Assembly: GCF_020535245.1 (NCBI RefSeq)
Contig: NZ_CP084912.1
Location: 62,001 to 126,000 of the forward strand
Direction of reading: 5' to 3'
Length of the DNA: 64,000 bases
DNA from: Asticcacaulis sp. AND118
GTDB lineage: Bacteria; Pseudomonadota; Alphaproteobacteria; Caulobacterales; Caulobacteraceae
The notes beneath the pieces are model-generated. The model saw only the letters and a program-made list of their open reading frames with translations. It did not search any database and was not told where the DNA came from. Made by a program: the position numbers and the translations under genes. Shown one piece after another: positions 51,744-62,200 of the stretch (position 1 is the stretch's first letter; every line of letters starts with the position of its first letter).

Positions 51744-52583
51744 ATGCCTGAATTGGCGCGAGTAAAAACACAGGAAAATGAAGCCTTTGGGGCAGAGGTC
51801 GAGGACTTGGCCGAGGCGGGCGCCGAGAAGGAAAAGGGAATCGCCGGGGCGTTGACCCTGATGCGCGGTCTCGACGTGCTGGGACGCGTGGCCAAGGGCG
51901 ATAACACCCTGCCCAAGATTTCCAAATCCCTGGGGTTGAATAAGTCCACCGTGCACCGTCTGGCGTCGACGCTGGTTGAGTACGGCTTTCTGTCCTTCAC
52001 CCAGCGCGAGGGTTATGCGCTGGGGACGCGGTTGCTCGAACTGGGTCACGCGGCGTCGCAACAGATCACACTTACGCGCGTGTCGCACGACCATCTGGTG
52101 AGGCTGGCGGCCGATACCGGCGATACGATCAATCTCGGCGTGCTGGACGGTCATCAGGTCCATTATATCGACAAGATTCCGGGCACGCGCCGTATCGAGG
52201 TGCGTTGCGTGATCGGCGAGCGCCAGTACCTGCGGCCGACCGGGCTGGGTAAGGCTCTGCTGCTGGATGAGGACGAGGACAAGTTGCGCGAAGTCTATAA
52301 CCGTGAGGCGCGGGAATTCCCCAACTACCGCTACGACCTCAAGGGCTGGCTCGACATCATGAAGACGTATCGCGAAGGCGGCTACGCGCTCGACATGGAT
52401 GAAAACGAAGACCGTATCCGATGTGTGTCGGCGCCGATCCGCGATTTGTCGGGCAAGATCATCGCGGCGATTTCGATTTCCAGCGCGGCCCAGTACATGG
52501 ACGATGCACGTCTGGAGACGCTGAAAGGCTATGTGAAGGAAGTCACCCGCACCATCAGCCGCGAGCTGGGGTATAAGGGGTAA
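51744..52583 (+). CDS. IclR-family transcriptional regulator
   Basis: This 279-residue IclR regulator has a winged helix (about 36-90: LPKISKSLGLNKSTVHRLASTLVEYGFL) and an effector domain (about 110-275: HYIDKIPGTRRIEVRCVIGERQYLRPTGLGKALL, with RCVSAPIRDLSGKIIAAISIS). The N-terminal 30 residues are an acidic extension. The ATG at 51744 directly follows GGAG, so spacing is unusual and the real start might be a TTG nine bases later. It probably regulates the FAH-family gene. Confidence 0.92.
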   Translation: MPELARVKTQENEAFGAEVEDLAEAGAEKEKGIAGALTLMRGLDVLGRVAKGDNTLPKISKSLGLNKSTVHRLASTLVEYGFLSFTQREGYALGTRLLELGHAASQQITLTRVSHDHLVRLAADTGDTINLGVLDGHQVHYIDKIPGTRRIEVRCVIGERQYLRPTGLGKALLLDEDEDKLREVYNREAREFPNYRYDLKGWLDIMKTYREGGYALDMDENEDRIRCVSAPIRDLSGKIIAAISISSAAQYMDDARLETLKGYVKEVTRTISRELGYKG

Positions 52584-52713
52584 GGCTTTCCGGCGGATAA
52601 TCGCCCTTGAGACGGTATGTCATTACAATTTCACTTTGCGTTCGCCGTTGCCAGTCGTATCAATTGAGTGAAGCGGGCGCAAAAGCCCGAAACCGTCTCC
52701 GAGGGGGGAAGAC

Positions 52714-53955
52714 ATGCATCGTTTTGCCATTACGCTTGCCGCTGTTCCGGCGCTGATCTTCAGTACGTCCGCACAGGCTCAGATTTCGTTTCAGCCGGCC
52801 ACGCCTGCGGCACCCAAGGCTCAGGTCTTCACCCTGGAAGCGAAGGACGGCGTGACTTGCGCCAACGGGACGCTGGCTTGGCCCGCCGCCTTGACCTTTC
52901 CGGCCGGGCTGATGGCGCAAAGGCCTGCCCCGCCGGTCAGCAGCGGTAATGATGAGCCGATCGTGTTCAACGGGGCGGATCCGCAGCCCGCGCTGCAAGC
53001 CAAATCGCCCAGAGGCTATACGCTCAGCTTCGATGTGCTGACCAATGGCCGGATGACCAATATACGTCCGTTGGCCACAGATTATCCTCTGTACAATAAC
53101 GATTTTCTGCCGGCTTGGGCGGCGGGCTGGACTCTCGGCGCGCAGGAAAAGCCACTGACCGGTTGCAAGATGACGTGGACGGTGAAGACCGACTATTCAC
53201 CCGAAGCCGCGCGGCCGCTGATGTATGAGGCGGCGCAACTGCGCAATATCACCCCCGGTCTGCAGCTCAGCGATCCGCGTACGCCCGATTGCAAGGCCGC
53301 CGACCGCCGTATCAAGACCCGCGCCTATCCCGATGTGCGCACCTCGCGTAAGACGCCGGGTCGTCCGCAGTGGGTGGTGGTGCGTTACGACGTGCTGGCC
53401 AATGGTAAGGTCAAGCCCGGCGGTCAGGTGCGGGCTTCGGGCGACGCCGAAAACCTCTCCGCCATAGAAAAGGCCCTGGGTCAGCGCACCTTCCATGCCG
53501 GCGAGCCGGCGGCGGAATGCCTGACCAGCCTCGCCATTTCGCCGGCAACCCTGCCGGTGGAGCCGGGTATCGGCGAACTGTCGGCGCTGAACAAGGCCCC
53601 CATCAAAGGCGATGGCGATACGGATGAGCAAAAGACCTGCCCCGCGGATATGCGCCGCGAGGCCATGACCTTTACCTACCGTGCGGACTATTACCCCGCT
53701 CAGGCTAAGCGCTTGGGCGTCGAAGGCGTCGCGCTTCTGACCTTCGATGTCGCGCCGTGGGGGCAGGTGAGGCTGAAATCGAGCTGGAGCCACCCGCTGC
53801 CGCAGTTTGGACAGGCCGCGACGCGAATGCTCAATCAGTCGACCTTCAAAGCCTCGGACCGCGGACTGAGCGGTTGCCGACTGCTGGTCCGTTTCGTGCG
53901 TGAAAAGGACGAGGTCGAGACGAACGAAGCCGATGAGGAAGACACCGCGTCCTAG
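52714..53955 (+). CDS. periplasmic protein with three TonB C-terminal-like repeats
   Basis: This 413-residue protein has a signal peptide (cleavage after SAQAQ) and three stretches resembling the TonB C-terminal fold: about 98-160 (GYTLSFDVLTNGRMTNIRPL), 218-275 (WVVVRYDVLANGKVKPGGQV) and 325-396 (YYPAQAKRLGVEGVALLTFDV). It lacks the N-terminal membrane anchor of TonB and has a cleavable signal instead, so it cannot draw energy from ExbBD by the usual route. It may bind TonB-receptor proteins or the cell wall. GAGGGGGGAA precedes the ATG. Confidence 0.78.
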   Translation: MHRFAITLAAVPALIFSTSAQAQISFQPATPAAPKAQVFTLEAKDGVTCANGTLAWPAALTFPAGLMAQRPAPPVSSGNDEPIVFNGADPQPALQAKSPRGYTLSFDVLTNGRMTNIRPLATDYPLYNNDFLPAWAAGWTLGAQEKPLTGCKMTWTVKTDYSPEAARPLMYEAAQLRNITPGLQLSDPRTPDCKAADRRIKTRAYPDVRTSRKTPGRPQWVVVRYDVLANGKVKPGGQVRASGDAENLSAIEKALGQRTFHAGEPAAECLTSLAISPATLPVEPGIGELSALNKAPIKGDGDTDEQKTCPADMRREAMTFTYRADYYPAQAKRLGVEGVALLTFDVAPWGQVRLKSSWSHPLPQFGQAATRMLNQSTFKASDRGLSGCRLLVRFVREKDEVETNEADEEDTAS

Positions 53956-53956
53956 A

Positions 53957-54214
53957 GCGCAATCCGATAAAGTGGGCACCCCTTTTGGCTTCGCCGAACT
54001 TCGTTTCGGAAAAATTGCGCGACCACTCAAAAACTGAGAGCGAGATGATGTTTCCACTTTAAATCATCTCGCTCTAGAGCGGAATGATTTCTGATGGAAT
54101 CATTCCGCTCAAGCCGCCATTGCGGCGGCGGCCAAGGTGGCGGAGCCACCGCCCGGCGCGGGCGTAAACAAAATCTAGATCATTATGTTTCCATAAGAAA
54201 ACATAATGATCTAG
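53957..54214. repeat. cluster of four hairpins (intergenic palindromic element)
   Basis: Four palindromes lie in one gap: GCGCAAT/ATTGCGC (53957-54020), GAGCGAGATGAT/ATCATCTCGCTC (54038-54074), GAGCGGAATGATT/AATCATTCCGCTC (54077-54110) and CTAGATCATTATGTTT with its 16-base complement (54175-54214). The first resembles the widespread alphaproteobacterial intergenic element containing GATAAAGTGGGCACC and TTCGGAAAAATTGCGC. The last overlaps the stop codon of the next gene. The cluster may terminate both convergent genes. Confidence 0.7.
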
Positions 54215-55437
54215 AAGGCGGGTCCGTCCCTCAGCACAAACCGGCGCTCGCCGTGTTGGGCGGCATAGGTCTCGGCCTTTGACGCCAGTACGGCGTCATT
54301 GGTGGCCGCGGCGGCCTTGAGCAACATCTGATAGACCATTTCCGGTTCCGGCGAGATTTCTTTCCAAGCCCACGGTTTGCCGTCGCCGGCAAAGGCCGCA
54401 TGGAAATCGACGGCCGTGCGCAAGGATTGCCCCTGCGGTCCTTTGTGTGCCCACAGATCCACCCCGACACAGCGCGACAGGGCGGCGATGTCGAGCATGG
54501 CCGACAGATTGGTGTAGCTGTAGTGCTGCGATCGGGTGCGCTCCAGTTCCTTCGGCTGGCTGCCGTCGGCGGCGATCTGCGCGTCGATGCGTTTCGTAAA
54601 GCCCATCGCCACTTGCCGCGCCAGATCGGCACGCCCGGCAAACAGCGCAAAGGTGATCAGTTGATGATCATAGTGGACGGCGTGGTTGTTGAGCGCCGCC
54701 GCCTCTTCCTTGCCCAGCGGATCGTTGACGAACCAGTCGGCCATGTCCGAGAACCACTGTTTCAGGCCCGCCGTATCCTGCGCGGTCAAAGCACCCGACG
54801 GGCCGAGCAGGCCAACGCCTTCGACCACGCCGATCAGGTTTTCCATGTCGATCAGGCCTTCGGCGCGGCCTCTGGTGCGGCCCGGCACGCCCTGACCGAA
54901 GCTGACATTGGGGTTCATCTTGGTCTGCGGATCGAGGAACCAGACGCGCAGGATCAGAACCGCGTGCTCGGCATAGGCCTTGTCGCCGGTGAAATAGTAG
55001 GCCAGCGACAGGGCCTCCACGGCGTCGGCCATGCGGGTCACGGCCGTGCGGTCGAAGGCGTCGGTAGCGCGCTCCGGATTGACCTGCCCGTCGCGGCGGA
55101 TATAGGGCTCGCCCCCCGGCACGGCAGGGTCGGGCCACCAGTAGGGACCCATGCTCATATAGTCGTGCTTGTCGCCTGACGGCGGGGTGCGCGTCTTGTA
55201 GGTGACGCTCCAGGGCCCGGCTTTCAGCGCCTTGTCGGCGTCCTTGATGACCCTGGCCACGGAGGCGGCGGCGGGACCTTTGGCCTTGAAGCTCTCCAGC
55301 CGCTCAGGCGACCAGCCGAAGGTCCGACGTCCCTCGAAAGCCGCGCTGTAGCCCTTGACGCCGTCGCACACGGGCGCGGTAAGGGCGGTTGACGCGCTCA
55401 GACCCAGCGCGAGGCTGGCGATGATGAGGCTACGCAC
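54211..55437 (-). CDS. alginate lyase-family polysaccharide lyase
   Basis: This 408-residue secreted enzyme has a signal peptide and an (alpha/alpha) toroid of the alginate_lyase (PF05426) family. The probable catalytic residues are Asn251-His252 (LNNHAVHYD) and His305-Tyr306 (RSQHYSYTNL). YWWPDP (about 99-104) suggests relation to glucuronan/alginate lyases of the PL38 or PL5 type. It starts with GTG, overlapping the MFS transporter stop by 8 bases. It would cleave uronate-containing polymers so that the transporter can import products. Confidence 0.87.
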   Translation of the reverse strand: MRSLIIASLALGLSASTALTAPVCDGVKGYSAAFEGRRTFGWSPERLESFKAKGPAAASVARVIKDADKALKAGPWSVTYKTRTPPSGDKHDYMSMGPYWWPDPAVPGGEPYIRRDGQVNPERATDAFDRTAVTRMADAVEALSLAYYFTGDKAYAEHAVLILRVWFLDPQTKMNPNVSFGQGVPGRTRGRAEGLIDMENLIGVVEGVGLLGPSGALTAQDTAGLKQWFSDMADWFVNDPLGKEEAAALNNHAVHYDHQLITFALFAGRADLARQVAMGFTKRIDAQIAADGSQPKELERTRSQHYSYTNLSAMLDIAALSRCVGVDLWAHKGPQGQSLRTAVDFHAAFAGDGKPWAWKEISPEPEMVYQMLLKAAAATNDAVLASKAETYAAQHGERRFVLRDGPAF

Positions 55438-56749
55438 GGTTGACCCCCTTCAGAATTTTTTCTTCGGGCACTTTTTCGAGCCTTGGCGCGAGTGTGTGGA
55501 TGACGAAGATGGCGATGAGGTAGGCCGAACCGGCGACGATGAAGATCGGCTGGTAGGACTTGAACAGCTCCAGAATATAGCCGTTATAGGTGGTCATCAG
55601 CATACCGCCGATGGCCCCGGCCATGCCGCCGATGCCGATGACCGAGGCTACGGCCTGTTTCGGGAACAGGTCGGACGGCAGGGTCATCAGATTGGCCGAC
55701 CAGGCCTGATGCGAGGCGGCCGCCAGGCCGATGATGGCGACCGCGCCCCACAGATTGTCGACGAACTGCGCGGCGACGATGGGGGTGACGAGCAGCGCGC
55801 ACATCAGCATGGTCGATTTGCGCGCGGCATTGGCGCTGCGCCCGGCCTGCATCTGTTTCGACGAGGCCCAGCCGCCGAAGACCGAACCGAAGTCGGCCAG
55901 CAGATAAACGGCGATCAGGGCCGGGCCGAAGGTCTTGAGATCGAGGCCGTGGCGCTTGTTGAGGAAGTCCGGCAGCCAGAAGAGATAGAGCCACCAGATG
56001 GGATCGGTGAGAAACTTGCCCAGCGCATAGGCCCAGGTCTGACGGAAGGTCAAAAGCTTGAACCACGAGATTTTCGCCGCAGGCGCGGCGGCTTCGGCGG
56101 GCGTGTCGTCGGACTGAATGTGCGCCAGTTCGGCCGGCGACACCCTGGGGTGCTTGTGCGGCTGACGGTACATGATCAGCCAGGCGATCAGCCACAGGGC
56201 CGTCACAATGCCGATGGAGATGAACGCCGCGCGCCACCCGAAGGCCAGGGTGATGGCGGGGACGAGCAGGGGGGTGATGATCGGGCCCATGGCGGTGCCG
56301 GCGTTGAAGATGCCGACGGCCTGAGCGCGCTCTTTCTGCGGGAACCATTCCGACACGGCCTTCAGCGAGGCCGGGAAGGAGCCGGATTCGCCAAAGCCGA
56401 GGATGGAGCGGGCGATGGCGAACTGGGTGACGCTGTGGATCAGGCCATGGCCGATGGAGGCGACGGTCCAGATGGTGAAGGCCACAGCATACCCGATGCG
56501 CACGCCGACGGCGTCGATGATCCGCCCGAAGGTCAGAAAGCCCACGGCGTAGAAACACTGGAACCAGAAGACGATATTGGCGTAGTCGATCTCGTTCCAC
56601 TGAAGCTCGCCTTGCAGCGTGGGCTTCAGGATGCCGATCATCTGGCGGTCGATATAGTTGATCCCGATGGCGATGAACAACAAGGCGCAAATCACCCAAC
56701 GGTAGCGGGTGACCGGGCCCGTTTTGGCCGGCGAGGCGGAAACGGTCAT
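55430..56749 (-). CDS. MFS transporter, hexuronate (ExuT)-type
   Basis: This 439-residue transporter has 12 predicted transmembrane helices and belongs to the anion:cation symporter branch of MFS (INYIDRQMIGIL, GFGESGSFPASLKAVSEWFPQKERA, SEWFP motif), which includes galacturonate/glucuronate and glucarate carriers. The ATG at 56749 has AGGGAG 8 bases upstream. It is co-translated with the lyase. It probably imports hexuronate or unsaturated uronate products. A palindromic operator lies upstream. Confidence 0.92.
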   Translation of the reverse strand: MTVSASPAKTGPVTRYRWVICALLFIAIGINYIDRQMIGILKPTLQGELQWNEIDYANIVFWFQCFYAVGFLTFGRIIDAVGVRIGYAVAFTIWTVASIGHGLIHSVTQFAIARSILGFGESGSFPASLKAVSEWFPQKERAQAVGIFNAGTAMGPIITPLLVPAITLAFGWRAAFISIGIVTALWLIAWLIMYRQPHKHPRVSPAELAHIQSDDTPAEAAAPAAKISWFKLLTFRQTWAYALGKFLTDPIWWLYLFWLPDFLNKRHGLDLKTFGPALIAVYLLADFGSVFGGWASSKQMQAGRSANAARKSTMLMCALLVTPIVAAQFVDNLWGAVAIIGLAAASHQAWSANLMTLPSDLFPKQAVASVIGIGGMAGAIGGMLMTTYNGYILELFKSYQPIFIVAGSAYLIAIFVIHTLAPRLEKVPEEKILKGVNRA

Positions 56750-56802
56750 GCAGAAACTCCCTGCGCAGCCGAAATTGGCCACAGTTTCATTTATAGGTAC
56801 GA

Positions 56803-56823
56803 TTGTTTCTTATATAGAAACAA
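56803..56823. promoter_or_regulatory. palindrome TTGTTTCT-TATAT-AGAAACAA upstream of MFS gene
   Basis: A perfect 8-bp inverted repeat with a 5-base spacer lies 54 bases upstream of the transporter start. It suits a uronate-responsive GntR- or IclR-type repressor, which is not in the window's adjacent genes. Confidence 0.6.
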
Positions 56824-56836
56824 ATTTGACCAGGTT

Positions 56837-58741
56837 TCAACCGGCTTTTTGGCGATACCAGTCAGCCAGCACGGCAAAGGCCTGTTTGCGCGCCCCGGTT
56901 TCCGACAAAAGACCCTTGCGGTTCCAGCCGTTCTGATAGACCGGATGCTCGCGGCGCGGCGTCTGGAAATCCTTGAGAATCCACGGCGACAGCCCGGCGA
57001 GGAAGGGCACGGTAGCGGCATTGGCCAGGGTCGCGCGGTAGAAGTCGGCCTGAAACTCTTCGGAAAATTTGCGGCGGTCGCGGGCGTGGAAACCGGCCAG
57101 CGCATCGGCGCCGAATTCGGAAAAGATCAGCGGCTTGTCCACCGGGGCCGACCATCGGATCGGCGGCACGTCCTCCAACTTGTCGCCGCCGTACCACGCT
57201 GTGTAGGTGTTGGCCGACATGATATCGAGCTTGTCGACCAGCGGATCGTCGATGCGCGCGTGCAGCACGCCATCAACCTTTGTTTTGTTAACCAGCAGGG
57301 CGGCGGAGGTCAGGCGCGACGGGTCCAGCCGTTTGGCGTCGTCGGCCAGCGTGCCCATGAAGCGGTTGCGCGCCTCGGTCTTCGGCGTCTCGTTACCGAC
57401 GCTCCAGATGATGAGGCTGGCGCGGTTGCGGTCGCGCAGGATGTTCTCGGCCATCATGCGCCGCGCCGTCGTCAGCGCGCGCTCATCGGCAAAGGCGACG
57501 GCCCAGTAGACGGGGATTTCGCTCCACACCAGAAGCCCCATCTCGTCGGCCAGTCGCGTGGTGACTTCGGAATGGGGATAGTGCGACAGGCGGACGAAAT
57601 TGCCGTTCAACCCGTGCTTGACCTCGGTGAGCAGGGCGCGTGAGGCCTGTTCGGTCATAATGCGCGCCGGGTTCGAGCCGAACTCTTCTTCATGCAGGCA
57701 GATGCCGCGCAGGAAGATCGGCTTGCCGTTGAGCCGAATTTCATGGCCCTTCACGGCGACGGTGCGGAAACCGACGCGGTCGCTCAGCGTGTCCGAACCC
57801 GCCGTCAGTGTGACGTCGTAAAGGGTCGGGGTTTCCGGCGTCCATAACTTGAGCCCGCGCGGGGCCTTGATATCGAAACGCGCCTCGCCTTTTTCGTCCG
57901 TGCGCGCCCTGGCGCTCAGTTTCAGCGCGGGGATCGACAGGGTCAGTTCGCTGTTGGCGGCGGCCGGGCCGAGCAGGCGGGCCTCTGCGATGATGCGACC
58001 TTCGGGCGTATAGCGTATATAGAGGTCGTCGATGAAGGTATCAGGCACGACGAACAGCCGCACCGGGCGCGTGACGCCGCCATAGATGTCCCAGTCGGTG
58101 ATGCGCGGCGGCACGCTCTGGTCCGTATGGCTGGAATCGACGCCGAGGGTCACCTGATTGACGCCGTCTCGGATGAGGTCGGTAATATCGAAGGTGAAGG
58201 GGGTAAAGCCGCCTTCGTGCGCGCCGGCCGGCTTGCCGTTGACGAAGACCTGGGTGACGTAGTTGACGGCCTCGAAGCGCAGCAGGGCGCGGTAGCCTGG
58301 TTTGGGGCTGGCGATGAAGGTACGCTGGAACCAGATCAGCCCGTCATAATAGCGCAGTTGCGGCAGGGCGGCGTTCCATGCGCCCGGCAGCGCCATGCGC
58401 GGGGCCTTCTGCATGTCATATTCGAACAGGGCGTAACGGTCCCTTGCCTCTTCGGCGGCGACATCGACATCGGTGAAGCGCTGATTGCCGCGGCTGGGTT
58501 TCCAGTCCATCAGGGTCGACCAACCGGTCTTGTAGAGGTCCTTGGAATAGGCCCACGCCCCGGACAAGTCCTCGTTCGGCCGATTGACCGCCGCCGTCAG
58601 GCGGATGGCGGGCAGGATCGGGGCAGCGGCGAGATTGGCGGGTTCCGCGCGGGCTCCGGTCGCGGCGAAAGCCCCCAGACTTGTGCTGGAGAACAGGGCG
58701 GTGCCGGAAAACAGCGCATGGCGGCGGGTCAGATGGTTCAT
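56837..58741 (-). CDS. GH2-family glycosidase (beta-glucuronidase/galactosidase-like), Tat-exported
   Basis: This 634-residue GH2 enzyme starts with a twin-arginine signal (TRRHALFSG), then a jelly-roll, an immunoglobulin-like and a TIM-barrel domain. The acid/base is Glu451 (SVGNETP) and the nucleophile Glu542 (FSEFGAD). The length agrees with bacterial beta-glucuronidases (about 600). Beside lyases and a hexuronate carrier, glucuronidase activity is the most likely, though not proven. It is divergent from the large TonB receptor. Confidence 0.9.
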   Translation of the reverse strand: MNHLTRRHALFSGTALFSSTSLGAFAATGARAEPANLAAAPILPAIRLTAAVNRPNEDLSGAWAYSKDLYKTGWSTLMDWKPSRGNQRFTDVDVAAEEARDRYALFEYDMQKAPRMALPGAWNAALPQLRYYDGLIWFQRTFIASPKPGYRALLRFEAVNYVTQVFVNGKPAGAHEGGFTPFTFDITDLIRDGVNQVTLGVDSSHTDQSVPPRITDWDIYGGVTRPVRLFVVPDTFIDDLYIRYTPEGRIIAEARLLGPAAANSELTLSIPALKLSARARTDEKGEARFDIKAPRGLKLWTPETPTLYDVTLTAGSDTLSDRVGFRTVAVKGHEIRLNGKPIFLRGICLHEEEFGSNPARIMTEQASRALLTEVKHGLNGNFVRLSHYPHSEVTTRLADEMGLLVWSEIPVYWAVAFADERALTTARRMMAENILRDRNRASLIIWSVGNETPKTEARNRFMGTLADDAKRLDPSRLTSAALLVNKTKVDGVLHARIDDPLVDKLDIMSANTYTAWYGGDKLEDVPPIRWSAPVDKPLIFSEFGADALAGFHARDRRKFSEEFQADFYRATLANAATVPFLAGLSPWILKDFQTPRREHPVYQNGWNRKGLLSETGARKQAFAVLADWYRQKAG

Positions 58742-59222
58742 AGGCGTTCCCTGTGTCTTTTATCGTTGTGCCGCGGTCGGTCTTTTAGCCGGATAAGGCG
58801 ACCGCTTCCGGGTCGCGGCGCAGTTGGTCAGCCTTCGCGATACGGCGGTCGCGGGCCATTAAGGGCGCGGAGATGGTCTGACCTCTGTCCTGAAAAGTTG
58901 ACGTTTGGACAGCATTTCAGCATACGCGATCCATCAAATAGATCAACCAGTCAAAACGTCGAACCTAAAATGAGTTGACATCGGCGAAGGCCATACAGGC
59001 CTCGAAAATATCAAAAAATCTTTTAAAATCATATTGTCCCTATATTTATCATCACATCCCACTTGTTGCAATTTTGAAACATCTCGGTGTTCAGTGAGGA
59101 AAGCGCTGTCAAAAATCGTCCCGATATGTAGACGACCGTTCTGAAAAATAATATTGATTGGTAAGACAAACGGCGGCTGTAACGGTCAGACCGATTTGTA
59201 TAATAATACAGGAAACGCGAAT
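58742..59222. promoter_or_regulatory. divergent promoter region with AAGCGCTGTCA site
   Basis: This 481-bp AT-rich gap holds AAGCGCTGTCA at 59101-59111. The AGCGCT core with flanking TGTCA resembles LacI-type operators of alphaproteobacterial sugar genes. It lies about 110 bases upstream of the TonB receptor. No gene is seen. Confidence 0.45.
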
Positions 59223-62200
59223 ATGATCAGGATTACGGCGCAGCGCCGCAGGCTGGCCTTGGCCTCGGTGTCACTTCTGGCGGTATGGACGGGTGCGGCG
59301 ATGGCGCAAGAAACGCCCGCCGCTCAAACCCCGGCGCAGGCCGCCGACGGCAACGAAACCGTGGTGGTGGTGACGGGTTTCCGCCGCTCCTACGCCGATG
59401 CTGTGAAGGTCAAGCGCGACACCATCCAGATTTCGGACAGCATTTCGTCGGACGGTCTGGGCCGTTTCCCCGACCTCAATGTCGGCGAAGCCATCCAGCG
59501 CATCCCCGGCATCCAGATCAACCGCGAAGCCGATGCGCGCAACGCCACCATCTCCCTGCGCGGTCTGCCCGGCTCGTTTGCGCGGACCACGCTGAACGGC
59601 GGGGCCTTCGCCGATCCGATCCTTAACGGCTCGACGCCGCTGGGGGCTTTCGCGTCGGACATCTTCTCGTCGATCACGGTCATCAAGTCGCCGGCGGCGT
59701 CCGACCTCGCGGGCGGCCTGTCGGGCAATATCGACCTGCGCATCGCGCCGGCCCTGTCGCGCAAGGACGGCGGTTTCGTCAAGCTGGCCTATGAGTACAA
59801 TTCGCTGGGCGGCCTCGGCAGCCCGTTGGCCTCGATCGGTTATAATAAGCGCATCTCCAGCGACTTCGCCGTGTTCGGCGTGCTCGCCTTCAAAGACGAA
59901 AAGTTCCGCCGCGACTCGATTACGGTCAATTCGTGGGGCAATCGTCTGGGTGCGATCCAGTACGGCAATCAGGCGGCGTGGTCGGCGACCAACACCACGG
60001 CCAACCCGGAATTCAATGCCTTGATGGCGCAGTATCCGGGCGGCGTCTACTACCCCAGCCAGACACGCCAACTGGTGCGTTTCAACCGCGGCACGCTGTT
60101 GTCAGGCGCGACGGGCTTTGAATGGAAACCGGCGGAAAACTGGAAGATCGGCGCCAACGCCTTCTATACCGAGCGCAATCTCGACGAATCGACCAACCAC
60201 CTCCTCTATGTCGATGCCGGTCCGGGTAACAACACCAATACGGTGCTGACCGCGACTTCGGCGGTGGCGAAGATCACCAATATCGGCACGCCCTATTTGG
60301 TCGATACGCCCAACGGGCCGCGCGCCTATATCAACAGCTTCACGGCGGAAAACCTCAACACCTTCGATTCGGTGCGTTCGGAACCCGGCGTCAACAAGAC
60401 CTGGGCCTTCAACCCCAGTGTCGAATTCGCCAATGACGACTGGCGCGTCAAGGCGGCGATCACGATTTCCGAAGCCACGGCCGAAGCCAACCAGATCGAG
60501 TTCGACATTGTGCAGAACCCGTACCGTAATCTCGGTTCGGCGGGCCTGAATGGCATCAAGGCGATTGTGGGGCTGGGCGGCGCGGACCTGTCCAACTATT
60601 CGGTCCTGCTGACCACGCCCAAGGCGACGCACATCCCCGTCGGCGGTTATCCGATCCCGGCGGCGGCCAGCGCGGCGACCCAGGCCGGCGCGCCCATGCC
60701 GGGCCAGTCGGCGACCACGGCGGGCGACCGTTTCGGCATTACCGGCACCAATGGCAAGGCGGTCAATACGCTCGATTCGGCGCAGTTCGACGCGGAACGT
60801 TTCTTCCATGACAACAGCTTCCTCACCAGCCTCCAATTCGGCGTGCGCAAACAAACGGGCGAGTTCACCTCTTCAGGATCGCGCAACACCTCGCTGGGCG
60901 CGGCGGCCGACAAGATAACGCCGCAGATGGCGTCGCAGCTCAAATACACCAGCGACTTCTTCGGCGGCGAAGCGCCGGGCTATACCAGCAACTGGATGGG
61001 CGTCGACATCAAGGCCGTTCTGGCAGCCATTACGCCGGTCAACACCAATCCGCGCTCGATCAGCAACCCTAACGGCCTGCCCGATCAGTTCAAGTTCGAC
61101 CCGGCTATCGGCGTCTTCCTGACCCCCTACGGTCTGGTCAACAACTATTGGGACGGCAATTACTGGAACAACAATTTCAGCTTCAAGAGCGACATCGTTT
61201 CGTCCTATGTGATGGCGAAGTTCAAAAGCGAGGTGTTCTCGATCCCGGTGCGCGGTACCTTCGGCGTGCGGTACGAATCCTCACGTAACACGGTGACGGC
61301 GCTCAACTGCGTGAACTGTACGGCCGCCCTGTCGACTGCCGCGGGTGCCGTCAATCACCGCCTGACGACGCGCACGACATATCAGGAATACAGCTACGCC
61401 CTGCCGTCCTTCATCGTCGCCGCCGACCTGACCGAAAAGCTGGTCATGCGCTTCGCCGCCTATCAGACCTATGTCCGACCGCAGCCGCGCGACACCGTGC
61501 CGATCACCTTCGTGCAGACGCCGGTCGATCAGACCCCGCCGGTCGATCCGATCTACACCGTCACCATCGGCGCGACCGACCTCAAGCCCTATACCGCCGA
61601 CTCGCTCGACCTGTCGTTTGAATGGTATAATCGTCCGGGCGGCATGGTGGCGCTGGCCCTCTATGAAAAGAAGGTCGACGGCTATATCGGACCGATCACC
61701 GACCAGAGCGTTCTGTGCCCGGCGAACGGTCTGATCGACGGCTTCGACTACGGCCTCGGTACGCTGAGCATCGACAACAGCGCTGGTACGCCGCGTTGCG
61801 TCTCGTCCAACCAGTTTGTCGGCGCCGGTGGCACGCTCAAGAACGCTACGGTCAATGTCAGCGGCCGCACCAACCAGAACCCGATGACCGTGCGCGGGGT
61901 CGAGTTCAGCGTCCAGCAGAACCTCGACTTCCTGCCGGGCTTCTGGAAGAATTTCGGCGGGGCGTTCAACGTCTCCTATACGACGATTTCGGGTCGCGAC
62001 ACAGCGGGTAACCGCATCACGCTCCCCAGCGTGTCGAAGAACAACCTCAACCTGATCGGCTATTACGAGACCAAAAAATTCGGCGTGCGCATGGTCTATA
62101 ACTGGCGCGACAAGTACGACCTGGCCGCCGGCAACTCCTTCGTCGGCGACGCCCGCACCGTCAAGGCGCGCAGTCAACTCGACGCCTCGGCCTCATACAA

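Noticed and set aside
55355-57643. 762-codon frame on the plus strand opposite the MFS and GH2 genes
   Set aside because: It spans the antisense of two well-supported genes and their gap and is composed of Gly/Asp/Gln-rich sequence.
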